This document shows positions 42,964 to 50,511 of a DNA stretch of 64,000 bases, one piece after another. The position numbers and the translations under genes were made by a program. The notes beneath the pieces were generated by a model. The model saw nothing but the letters and a program-made list of their open reading frames with translations, did no database searches and was not told the origin of the DNA. Each line of letters begins with the position of its first letter. The stretch's first letter is position 1. The stretch is from CBDCWQ01 sp965223435 (GTDB taxonomy: Bacteria; Myxococcota; Kuafuiibacteriia; Kuafuiibacteriales; Kuafuiibacteriaceae): NCBI GenBank assembly GCA_965223435.1, contig CBDCWQ010000020.1:1116001-1180000 (forward strand), given 5' to 3'.

Positions 42964-44507
42964 CAGTCCTTTTCCCCTTCGTCGAAGCAACGGTTTTCGA
43001 CCAGAAAGTCATAGGTAGGGAGTTCGTCATTCCAGAACTCATCCACAAAGGCGTAATAGGCCGTGTCACCGGAGGACGGAATATCGAGATTGTCGGCTTG
43101 CTCGCGGCGCCGGGCGTTTTCGCGCTTGAGGCGGCGGTAGATCGCGAGCCCCACTTCGTAGTCCAGGAGATACATTTGCTCTTCGAACTCAACCAGTTCC
43201 TCGGCAACCTTGCGGGTCTTGTGTTTGAGCAGCGCGTCGATGGAGAGGTCGGTTTGGGTCGATTTGAGGGCGTAAATCAGCCGCAGGTGCTCATCGAGGC
43301 CGACTTCAACCCAGGAACCACCGATGGTATCGATGCGGTCGGCCTCGTCGCCGAGCATGCGCCGGAAGCTGGCGGTGCGCTGGATTTGCCCGTCCTGAAG
43401 GGCCGCCCCTCGTAAGACGTCGTCTTTGCGCAAGTCGATTCGGGATCGAATGTTGCCCAAGGTGTCCCCATACTGAAATCGGAAGCGGCGGATCTCGCGC
43501 TTCGATGGGATGTAGTGGCAAAGGTTTTTGTACACCAAGGAGCGCAGAAGCGATTTTTCGGGTGCAAAATGATCCTGATAACTGGGGGCTTCCAACGCAT
43601 AGAGAATCCCCATGGTCTTTCGGAAGTTTCGAAGCCAATAGTAGGTCCATGCTTTTTCGAGGAATAAGGACGCCTCGGCGGTCGAAAGCTCGGGAACCTC
43701 GACTTCATTGTACATCTTGAGCGCCGCTTGGTAGCGCTCTTTGTCGTACAGAACCCGCGCCAGAGCGAGGCGCGCCCGGTTTCGGTCATCTCTATCGGTT
43801 TGGGCGTGCTCAACAACCCGTCTGAAAAGGGCGACTGCCCGGGCTGTTCGTCCGGCCCTCAGCCGCTCGACCCCCAGGGCGTACAAGGCTTTTGGCTTGT
43901 AGGGGCTTTCTTCGGGAATATCGTCGAAAAGGCGCTGTGCCCAGGGTTTGCGTCCGGCTTTCAGATCATGGAGGCCTTGGTGGTAGGCGACAAATGGGGC
44001 GATGAACGGTGGGAGATAGCCAAACTCGCTTTCACTCAAAAGACCGTTGTCGATGAGGCCTTCGTCGTGCGGACCTTCGACGAGCGATTCGATTTCAAGA
44101 AGCGCGTCTGGCAGGATCTCAGGGCGGGTGCGGTTTTTTGCCACATTGTAAAGATATTCGGCTGCCCCGTGGCGAAAGTTGAGACGCTTGAGGGAGACCC
44201 CAAGAAAGTACTCAGCCCACTCGTAGTTTTCGACCGTATCTTCGTTGGTGCTGACGTAGTCGTACATCAATGCAGCGGCCGATTCGTAGTCGTCGCCATA
44301 GAACTCACCCAGTGCCTCTTCGAAGACCTCGGGGCCGGCGGCCGGCCTTCGTTGTTTTTTGGGCTCCTGTTCTTTTTTGGGCTTGGGTTTGGACTGTGCG
44401 ACCTTGGCCACCGCTTTTTTGGGCTTTTCTTTGGCTTTGTCTTCAGCGGCGGCGGCTTGGGAAGGCAACAGGAGCGCCAGACAGATCGGGGTGAAACGAT
44501 GGCTCAT
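42963..44507 (-). CDS. Periplasmic TPR-like protein (GltC/GltE-like candidate)
   Basis: This 514-aa protein has a signal peptide (ICLALLLPSQAAAA), a Lys/Pro-rich linker (residues about 23-55) and then helical TPR-like repeats (ALGEFYGDDYESAAALMYDYV, ALYALGVERLRAGRTARAVALFRRV, RARLALARVLYDKERYQAALKMY). The C-terminal region is charged and coiled-coil-like. It lies 3 bases after a barrel gene and overlaps the large TPR gene by one base. In Myxococcus, GltC bridges the GltA/GltB barrels to periplasmic partners; a similar role is a reasonable guess here. Confidence 0.8.
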   Translation of the reverse strand: MSHRFTPICLALLLPSQAAAAEDKAKEKPKKAVAKVAQSKPKPKKEQEPKKQRRPAAGPEVFEEALGEFYGDDYESAAALMYDYVSTNEDTVENYEWAEYFLGVSLKRLNFRHGAAEYLYNVAKNRTRPEILPDALLEIESLVEGPHDEGLIDNGLLSESEFGYLPPFIAPFVAYHQGLHDLKAGRKPWAQRLFDDIPEESPYKPKALYALGVERLRAGRTARAVALFRRVVEHAQTDRDDRNRARLALARVLYDKERYQAALKMYNEVEVPELSTAEASLFLEKAWTYYWLRNFRKTMGILYALEAPSYQDHFAPEKSLLRSLVYKNLCHYIPSKREIRRFRFQYGDTLGNIRSRIDLRKDDVLRGAALQDGQIQRTASFRRMLGDEADRIDTIGGSWVEVGLDEHLRLIYALKSTQTDLSIDALLKHKTRKVAEELVEFEEQMYLLDYEVGLAIYRRLKRENARRREQADNLDIPSSGDTAYYAFVDEFWNDELPTYDFLVENRCFDEGEKD

Positions 44508-44510
44508 GGC

Positions 44511-45257
44511 TCATGCGCCTCCGTTGGCGTTTTTTTGGGCCTTGGGGTTGCTCTTTGGATACAGCTCATCGAGGACGTCGTACCCGCTGGGTCCATCATG
44601 GAGATCACGGCGTTGACCGTCGGTGGCGCGAACCCGACCGAAGTTGAAAGATACCGAGAAATTCAGCTGCACGATGAAGTCGAATCCGCTCGGAATGTCG
44701 GGGACAAGGGTTCCTCGAATGTCAAAACGGGTGGACACCACTTGTCCCCAGTAGAGCCTGACACCGGGACCCGCGGTGGCTTGTACCCGAAAGCCATCCG
44801 AAAAATGGGCGATGCCCCCACCCAGGGCGAAGTGCGCCGAGGCATGAAGAATGGATTGGTTAAAAAAAGTGAATTTCCCAAAGAGCGGTGTAAAAACGAG
44901 GTGCGTGCCTGCGAGGTAGTCCAGCCGAGGATCGCTTGTGGGTGCGACGGACCAGCGTTCGGCCAAGGTGACGTCCAGGCCGTTGTCCACGTTGGCCGAG
45001 TAGTGAAAATCGATGGCCTCCCAGGACCACACGTCGCTCAGGTGAAGGGTGTAAGACCCACCCAGTGTCAGCCCAGTGTAAAATGCGTCGGCGGGCAGCA
45101 CGCCGGCGGTGATGCTGAATTCATGGACCATGCGATAGGGCTTGTCTTGCACCGCGATGACCCGGCCGCTTCTGAGTTCGTCGTCGGCTTGAACCTCGAA
45201 GACAAAGAGCAGCGAGAGCGCCCATGGTAGCAAAAGACATCGAACAAGAGGCCTCAT
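44511..45257 (-). CDS. Outer-membrane beta-barrel protein, second of a pair
   Basis: This 248-aa protein has a signal peptide (CLLLPWALSLLFVFEVQA) followed by barrel strands: YRMVHEFSITAGVLPADAFY, GLTLGGSYTLHLSDVWSWEAIDF, FTPLFGKFTFFNQSI. It ends in a polar tail. The pattern HEFSxxxGVxPxDxFxxGLT is shared with the neighbour at 45254-45928, so the two are paralogues of the myxobacterial outer-membrane barrel group to which GltA/GltB belong. GGAGG lies 8 bases before ATG 45257, and the gene overlaps its upstream neighbour by ATGA. Confidence 0.85.
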   Translation of the reverse strand: MRPLVRCLLLPWALSLLFVFEVQADDELRSGRVIAVQDKPYRMVHEFSITAGVLPADAFYTGLTLGGSYTLHLSDVWSWEAIDFHYSANVDNGLDVTLAERWSVAPTSDPRLDYLAGTHLVFTPLFGKFTFFNQSILHASAHFALGGGIAHFSDGFRVQATAGPGVRLYWGQVVSTRFDIRGTLVPDIPSGFDFIVQLNFSVSFNFGRVRATDGQRRDLHDGPSGYDVLDELYPKSNPKAQKNANGGA

Positions 45258-45928
45258 GCGTCGTCCCTCCATAGATTGAATGCAAGGGCAGCTGTCAGAT
45301 GGATGACGCTGTCTATTTCGAAGGATTCATTGGTTCGGATGGCCCGTTTCAACGACAGAAAACCGCGGGCGTCGAAGCGAAGCGATGTCGTCTTGCTAAG
45401 GAAGACCCGATATCCGAGGCCGAGGCCCGCAGCTGGCCGAAAATCCTTGAGGGTGCCCGTGATATCCGCTCGGTCGCCAAACACCACGCCGGCGTGCAGT
45501 CCGAGAAACAAGGATTGGTGCACCACGGTGTCGTTGAACAATACGAGCTTCCCGTAAAACGGAGAAAACTCGACTCCGGTGGTGGCCATAAAGCGGGGCG
45601 CGGCAAAGTCCTCAGGGGGGATGGCGAAGGTGGAAATCAGTTCGTCTCTTAGATTGGTCGATGTGAGATAAGAAGCGGTCGCGCGAAACAGCTCCCACGC
45701 AAAATAGTTGTTGAAGTGCACCGTATAAGAGAAGCTCCCGGTCAGCCCTTTTTGAAATGGGTCTTCGGGCATGACGCCTAAAGAAAAGGCGAACTCATGG
45801 GCCATCTGAAACTTTCTTCGTTGGATGGCGACCTTGCTGTCGGTTCCGCCTTCTTGGGCGAAGGCCGTGGGCGCAAGGCCGCCGGCCAAAAGAGGAAGGA
45901 ACAAAAAGACGCGTTGTCCGAAGCTCAC
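45254..45928 (-). CDS. Outer-membrane beta-barrel protein, first of a pair
   Basis: This 224-aa protein has a signal peptide ending TAFA and barrel strands: FQMAHEFAFSLGVMPEDPFQ, GSFSYTVHFNNYFAWELFR, VEFSPFYGKLVLFNDTVVHQ, ending AALAFNLW. It belongs to the myxobacterial OMP_myx-type barrel group and is paralogous to the next gene. GTG 45928 starts 15 bases after the FHA/TonB-like gene. A pair of such barrels next to an AgmX/PglI-type protein is the arrangement of GltA/GltB beside GltG. Confidence 0.85.
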   Translation of the reverse strand: MSFGQRVFLFLPLLAGGLAPTAFAQEGGTDSKVAIQRRKFQMAHEFAFSLGVMPEDPFQKGLTGSFSYTVHFNNYFAWELFRATASYLTSTNLRDELISTFAIPPEDFAAPRFMATTGVEFSPFYGKLVLFNDTVVHQSLFLGLHAGVVFGDRADITGTLKDFRPAAGLGLGYRVFLSKTTSLRFDARGFLSLKRAIRTNESFEIDSVIHLTAALAFNLWRDDA

Positions 45929-45943
45929 GAGATGCAGGCTACT

Positions 45944-48202
45944 TTAGAATCCGGTTGAGCTGAAGATGAAGGGGTAGGATACAACGACCACTCCGCCTCG
46001 CGGTTTGGGAAAGGTCCATCGTTTCAGACTAGAGATGATACATTTGGCTACCCCGGGGTTTCGAATGGTCGACAGTTTTTGCCTGACCCTGCCGACGCGC
46101 CCGCTGGTGGAAATGTGCCACTCCAGAACCAGCTTCCCCGCCAGGCCCGGGTCCCGAAGCAGCGTTTTTTCGTAACAATATTGAACTTCTTTGAGGTGCT
46201 TGTTGATCACGCGGGCGACCTCTTCGCGGGAAATGCTCCCTTTTGCCTTGAGCCTTCGCGCAGAGGCTCGGGTCACTTTGCCTCGAACGCGGGCGCCTCC
46301 GGGCTTGCCGATGCGCATTCCCCCGCCTCGTCGAAGGAGCTTGGCGGCACCGCGCGTAAGCATCTTCCCACCTCCGCCTCCACCGAGACTGATTTTCGAG
46401 GAGGGTGTTTTTCCGATGGGTGCGCCAATGCGGTAGTTGGACCCACCGGGTGCTTTGACCGCGTCGATGTTCGACACCCGAGCGACGATGGACGAACGCC
46501 CGGGAGCCTTGAGGTTGAGTTTGCCGCCGATGGCTCCGAGTACACCGCGCGCCTTGACGTTTTTTCTTGAAACGCCCCGAGGAGCCTTCTTGGCTACCCT
46601 TTTCGGTTTGGTCTTTTGTTTGCGGCGCTTGGGGGGCGGCGCTTCGGGTTCTGGCTCGGGTTCGGGCTCAGCGACCGGTTCGGGCTCTGGTTCCGGTTCG
46701 GGCTCTGGGATTTCGACGTCGCGCAGATCGTTTGGCTCGGGCTCAGACCATTGCTCGGTGGGCCTTTCGCTGTAGGTGACACCCGCGGATGCCAATCCCA
46801 CCATGGCGCCCACTACCAAGTGAAGAACCACGGCAAAGCCGATGGCTTTGGCGACCAGCCGGTCTATTCGGAATTGAAAGTTGTCGGTGGCGAGGGCCGG
46901 AGGATGGACGAAGCGAAGCCGGTATTCGGATTGACCAAGACAGATGGTGGCCGTCTTACCCTTCTTGAGCTGTGTCCGGTAGAGGGTCCCTTTCTTCGAA
47001 ACCGCATAGGCCGAAGTTTTGAGGGCATCCAGCTTGACCTTTTCGGAACCGTCGCTGATTTTTCCGGTTGCGGATTTGGGGAACTCGACGATCGCCTCTC
47101 CGCTTTTGTTGACCCGCGCGAGACGAAAGGCCTTAAAAGGGTCGTTGCCTCCTTTTTGACCTTTGACCGTGAAGCGTTCACCGGTCCGCAAGAGCGTCAG
47201 GGCGCGGACTTCGTCCGCGGAAAAATGAACAATCTCCAACGCGGGGGTCGGAGTCCTGGCCCCTTTTGGGGGTTTGGGATCGGGCTTTTTGAGCGTCTCT
47301 CGAAGAGAAAACCCCGGTCGAAGGTCGGCTTCGATTTCTTCGGGATCGATTTCTTCGGCGTGGTCTTCGACCTCGACCGCGGTGGGCTCAAGCTCGTAGT
47401 GAGGAACAGGTGCTTGGGCGCCCGGCCCCTTTGTGGGGGTCCTCTTTGGGGTGGGTGCGCCGTTGACCGGTGCGCGTTTGAGCAACCGGGTGCTGGGTTC
47501 TTCGACCGTTTCGTAATCGGGTGAGGCGAGTGTCGGTAGCCCTGCGGCGGGTGTGAACGTGGACTCAAACGCTTGGTCGACACTGTCGAAGGCGGGCTCC
47601 TGTTGCCCGTTTGACCTCGGTGAAGTGGATGCGGGGAGCGCAACGATATTGCCCGAGTCGAAGTGGGTACGCGACTCGGAGTCGAACCCCGTATCGTCCT
47701 TAGGTCGACGGCGAGAAAGGTCCCGAGAGAGCTCCTTTTGGATCAGAAGATCAATGGAAGCGCTGACGTTGCCTGACGAGCCCGCCGAGGGGTCTGGGGC
47801 GAGGTCCTTTGCCAAAAGGGAAGCGCCCCTCGGGGGAGGGGGCGGGGGTGGAACGCGCCGGGTGGGATGACTCGCCGCAGAAACCGAGCTTCGTTTCCCT
47901 TTGGGCGTGACAAACTTGAACTTGAGCGTATGGCTGCCGATGCGAATCTCATCTCGCGGTGTGACCTCGGTGTGTTCAATTGGCTGCCCATTGATGAACG
48001 TGTTTCCACTGCCGAGATCCAGGAGGCTCACCTGCCCTTCCTCGTGTTTCAAAAGGGCGTGATGGGCAGCGATGCCGGATTCGTCGAGTCGAAGTTGTGC
48101 ATCATCGCCTCTTCCGATGACGACTTCCGATTCGACAAAAACCTCGCTCCCAACGTACTCGCTGTCGCGAAAGACAAAAATCTGAAGCAGTGCGTGGGTC
48201 AT
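45944..48202 (-). CDS. FHA domain, TM segment and AgmX/PglI C-terminal domain (GltG-like)
   Basis: This 752-aa protein has a cytoplasmic N-terminal FHA domain (about 20-97, with VVIGRGDDAQLRL and LDLGSGNTFINGQ) and a long low-complexity linker. One transmembrane helix (about 452-475) is followed by a Glu-Pro repeat region (PEPEPEPEP, 485-522) able to span the periplasm. A Lys/Gly-rich part (GGGGGGKML) leads to a TonB-like C-terminal domain of AgmX/PglI type (VINKHLKEVQYCYEKTLLRDP, LVLEWHISTSGRVG). This is the layout of Myxococcus GltG (PglI), which couples an inner-membrane motor to the outer membrane. No AglRQS/TolQR-type motor genes are in the window. Confidence 0.88.
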   Translation of the reverse strand: MTHALLQIFVFRDSEYVGSEVFVESEVVIGRGDDAQLRLDESGIAAHHALLKHEEGQVSLLDLGSGNTFINGQPIEHTEVTPRDEIRIGSHTLKFKFVTPKGKRSSVSAASHPTRRVPPPPPPPRGASLLAKDLAPDPSAGSSGNVSASIDLLIQKELSRDLSRRRPKDDTGFDSESRTHFDSGNIVALPASTSPRSNGQQEPAFDSVDQAFESTFTPAAGLPTLASPDYETVEEPSTRLLKRAPVNGAPTPKRTPTKGPGAQAPVPHYELEPTAVEVEDHAEEIDPEEIEADLRPGFSLRETLKKPDPKPPKGARTPTPALEIVHFSADEVRALTLLRTGERFTVKGQKGGNDPFKAFRLARVNKSGEAIVEFPKSATGKISDGSEKVKLDALKTSAYAVSKKGTLYRTQLKKGKTATICLGQSEYRLRFVHPPALATDNFQFRIDRLVAKAIGFAVVLHLVVGAMVGLASAGVTYSERPTEQWSEPEPNDLRDVEIPEPEPEPEPEPVAEPEPEPEPEAPPPKRRKQKTKPKRVAKKAPRGVSRKNVKARGVLGAIGGKLNLKAPGRSSIVARVSNIDAVKAPGGSNYRIGAPIGKTPSSKISLGGGGGGKMLTRGAAKLLRRGGGMRIGKPGGARVRGKVTRASARRLKAKGSISREEVARVINKHLKEVQYCYEKTLLRDPGLAGKLVLEWHISTSGRVGRVRQKLSTIRNPGVAKCIISSLKRWTFPKPRGGVVVVSYPFIFSSTGF

Positions 48203-48233
48203 GGGCGACCTTGAATCCTGTGTTTCGACACAA

Positions 48234-48638
48234 TCACTGGTCGAATATGGTCTTGATGGTCAGTCTTTTGAAGGATTTCCGTCTTCGGACCATGCTAGAA
48301 ATCCCCGATTCTTTACGATCAAAGAGGTAGACGGCGCCGCTTTTGTTGGTCTGCCCCTGAATAAGTCGATCGTCAAAATCGATTCTGGTAGGGCCTCGAA
48401 ATTGCGGCGTTTGTGCGGGGGCCTCGTTCGCCGGCTCCGGATTCTTGGGTGTACTTCGAGGCTCGTTCGCTGAAGATCGCCTTTGAGTCCTTTTTCGGGC
48501 TTTACGCCCGCGCCGCCTCTTTCGCTTTTTTTTGGCCAGGGCGATGTTTGCGTGGTTCATGGGTATCCCTGGAAAGTCCAGGAGGGCGCCTCCAAGGAAC
48601 AGCGAAAACAAGAGGACGACTGGTCGTCTGGCGCGCAT
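48234..48638 (-). CDS. Small basic protein at the head of the Glt-like operon
   Basis: This 134-aa protein has an N-terminal hydrophobic segment (VVLLFSLFLGGALL), then a strongly basic region (KKKRKRRRGRKARKR), a Pro/Asn-rich linker and a C-terminal motif. The motif is RIDFDDRLIQGQTNKSGAVYLFDRKESGISSMVRRRKSFK. I recall this C-terminal motif in small proteins encoded in similar myxobacterial envelope operons, but cannot name it. ATG 48638 has AAGGA close upstream; the longer frame to 48914 has no signal peptide logic. It lies 31 bases before the FHA/TonB-like gene. Confidence 0.72.
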   Translation of the reverse strand: MRARRPVVLLFSLFLGGALLDFPGIPMNHANIALAKKKRKRRRGRKARKRTQRRSSANEPRSTPKNPEPANEAPAQTPQFRGPTRIDFDDRLIQGQTNKSGAVYLFDRKESGISSMVRRRKSFKRLTIKTIFDQ

Positions 48639-49086
48639 GGTCCTTTCAATGGGTAGCGCCCAACCGAGCGCGCTGTCAAACCACGAGGTACTCCTGAAAC
48701 GTACATCGATGTGGAGTGATGACAATAAAAATTGCTGCGCTGGGTTGAGCTTGAGGCGCAGGAAAAAGGGGCAAGCTCTTGAGTGCGGATGTGTGGGGCA
48801 GGCGGACCTGTCCCGACCCTGACCCATAGGTTCGGCCCAAAAGATCTGGTTTTTCGAGGGTCGAACTCGGGGCGTAGCGGGCGGCGAGGGCGCTGTGCAA
48901 GAATGCTGCGGCAAAGCGAACAGTCGCGCAAGGCCTTGACCCTTTGGGGCACAAGAAGGGGCCCCGTTGCGGCAAAGGGGGCCCGCCCCCCCAGGAACGA
49001 AGCGCTCGTGAGGGGGCCATACCCCCCATTTGGGCGCGAAAACGAGGGGATCTGAGTTGGCACGAAACTGGCTGTGCTATGAGGCC
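48639..49086. other. Intergenic region between divergent envelope genes
   Basis: About 450 bases without a supported gene. It contains G/C-rich short inverted blocks near 48955-49000 (GGGGCCCC and GGGGGCCC) and, at 49057-49072, a sigma54-like -24/-12 site. The promoter of the Glt-like operon must lie at the left side, but no convincing box was seen. Confidence 0.55.
49057..49074 (+). promoter_or_regulatory. Sigma54-like -24/-12 promoter
   Basis: TTGGCACGAAACTGGCTG has GG (49059-49060) and GC (49071-49072) ten bases apart, the invariant sigma54 spacing, with a good TGGCAC -24 box and an imperfect TGGCT -12 box. Transcription would start near 49084, next to ATG 49087. The window encodes one sigma54 activator (17782-19137), but a link is not shown. 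Confidence 0.4.
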
Positions 49087-50406
49087 ATGAGCAAGGGAAT
49101 CAATCTGTGGGCAACATCTTTGGTGGCAGGGCTGGTCTTCGCCATGCCACCCGGCGCGTTTGCGCAGAACTCCGGCGACAACGGCGGTGAATGTTCGGGT
49201 GGCCTCTGTGGTACACCGGAGCAGACCGGTGGTGGCGGTGGTGGTGGCGGTGGCGCCGCGATTCTCATCAACAACACCGACATCGGTGACACCTATGGTC
49301 CCTCAGACGACTATGACAACGACGGTCTTGAGGACGACTTCGACAATTGTATTTTTGCGTCGAACCCGGATCAGACCGACACCGATGGTGACCAAGTCGG
49401 TGATGCCTGTGACATCTGCCTCGATGCCGCGGATCCGAACCAAGCGGACGCGGATTCGGACGGAATCGGGGATGCCTGTGACCCAGACATCGATGACGAC
49501 GGTATCGCGAATACCGCGGATCTTTGCACCCATATCCCGAATCCGTCGCAGCTTGATACCGACGGAGATGGGTTGGGCAACGCGTGCGATGCCGACGATG
49601 ACAACGACGGGATCAACGACCCCGACGATGTATGTCCCCTTTCGGCGGACCCCAATTCGCCCCAGTGCGTATCCCACACCGACGACGATGGCGTTCCGGA
49701 CCATGTGGACAACTGCTTGGCGGTTTCCAACTTTCTCCAAAAGGACCAAGACCAAGATGGCATCGGCGATGCCTGCGACGGAGACCTGGACGGTGACGGC
49801 GTTCCAAACGCGCAGGATAACTGCGCGGACGTCGCCAACCAGGACCTGAAGGATACCGACCGGGACGGACACGGTGACCTATGCGACGACCACTTTTGCT
49901 TTGTCCTGGACCGGAACGCGCCCGACCAGTGCCTCGACCCCAACACGACCTTTACGGTGTTGGCTCGGCCGGAAGTGACGATGAACGTCAACGAGGATCG
50001 CATCTTGGAGGTCTTCAGCAACCGGGAGAACGTGGCCATGCGCTATACCTGGCAGGTTCTGGATGGTCCTGACGGCGATCGGGGCAGCGTGAAGTTCCCT
50101 GCTGGTTCGGTCACGGTTTCGAACCTCTTCCGGTACAACTACTTTTCTGGCCAAGAAGCGAAGTTTCGGCCGGAACGGCCGGGCACTTACACCGTCAGGC
50201 TGAGCGCTGAGCTGATTTTCGATGATACTGAATTCAGCGGACGCAACACCAGTGAGGCGGTGATGACCATTCACGCTGTAGACGGTGAAGGTGCCGGTGG
50301 GTGTGAGTGTGTGAGCGGTCTGCCAGGGGCAAGTGGTTTTGGGTGGTCTTTTGCGCTGGTGGGTGGTCTTGGTCTCTTCCTCTACCGAAGGCGACGACTT
50401 GTGTAG
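49087..50406 (+). CDS. TSP3-repeat surface protein with MYXO-CTERM-like tail
   Basis: This 439-aa protein has a signal peptide (WATSLVAGLVFAMPPGAFA), a Gly-rich linker and a tandem array of thrombospondin type 3 calcium repeats (about residues 75-275: DYDNDGLEDDFDNC, DTDGDQVGDACD, DADSDGIGDACD and others). A cadherin/PKD-like beta domain (about 290-395) follows. The end reads GGCECVSGLPGASG, one hydrophobic helix and an Arg cluster (YRRRR), which fits a MYXO-CTERM sorting signal. It is likely anchored at the cell surface and calcium-stiffened. ATG 49087 was chosen for the signal peptide. A strong terminator follows. Confidence 0.9.
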   Translation: MSKGINLWATSLVAGLVFAMPPGAFAQNSGDNGGECSGGLCGTPEQTGGGGGGGGGAAILINNTDIGDTYGPSDDYDNDGLEDDFDNCIFASNPDQTDTDGDQVGDACDICLDAADPNQADADSDGIGDACDPDIDDDGIANTADLCTHIPNPSQLDTDGDGLGNACDADDDNDGINDPDDVCPLSADPNSPQCVSHTDDDGVPDHVDNCLAVSNFLQKDQDQDGIGDACDGDLDGDGVPNAQDNCADVANQDLKDTDRDGHGDLCDDHFCFVLDRNAPDQCLDPNTTFTVLARPEVTMNVNEDRILEVFSNRENVAMRYTWQVLDGPDGDRGSVKFPAGSVTVSNLFRYNYFSGQEAKFRPERPGTYTVRLSAELIFDDTEFSGRNTSEAVMTIHAVDGEGAGGCECVSGLPGASGFGWSFALVGGLGLFLYRRRRLV

Positions 50407-50462
50407 GGCTTTGGAGTAGCGATGCTTGTCGCGCGACAAGTCGGAACATGAGAGTGTGATCA

Positions 50463-50486
50463 GGCGAACCTTCGGGTTCGCCTTTT
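50463..50486 (+). terminator. Rho-independent terminator with TTCG loop
   Basis: GGCGAACC (50463-50470) and GGTTCGCC (50475-50482) form a perfect 8-bp stem closed by a TTCG tetraloop and followed by TTTT. It ends the TSP3/MYXO-CTERM transcript, 57 bases after the stop. Confidence 0.88.
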
Positions 50487-50511
50487 CGCGTTTGTGAAGA
50501 GGAGGAAAACG

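Noticed and set aside
43728..45230. Plus-strand ORF (500 aa) across the TPR and barrel genes
   Set aside because: Spans several minus-strand genes with overlapping coupled starts; Phe/Gly/Val-rich shadow.
49160..49849. Thr/Arg-rich ORF in another frame of the TSP3 gene
   Set aside because: Artefact of the repeated Asp/Gly codons read out of frame.
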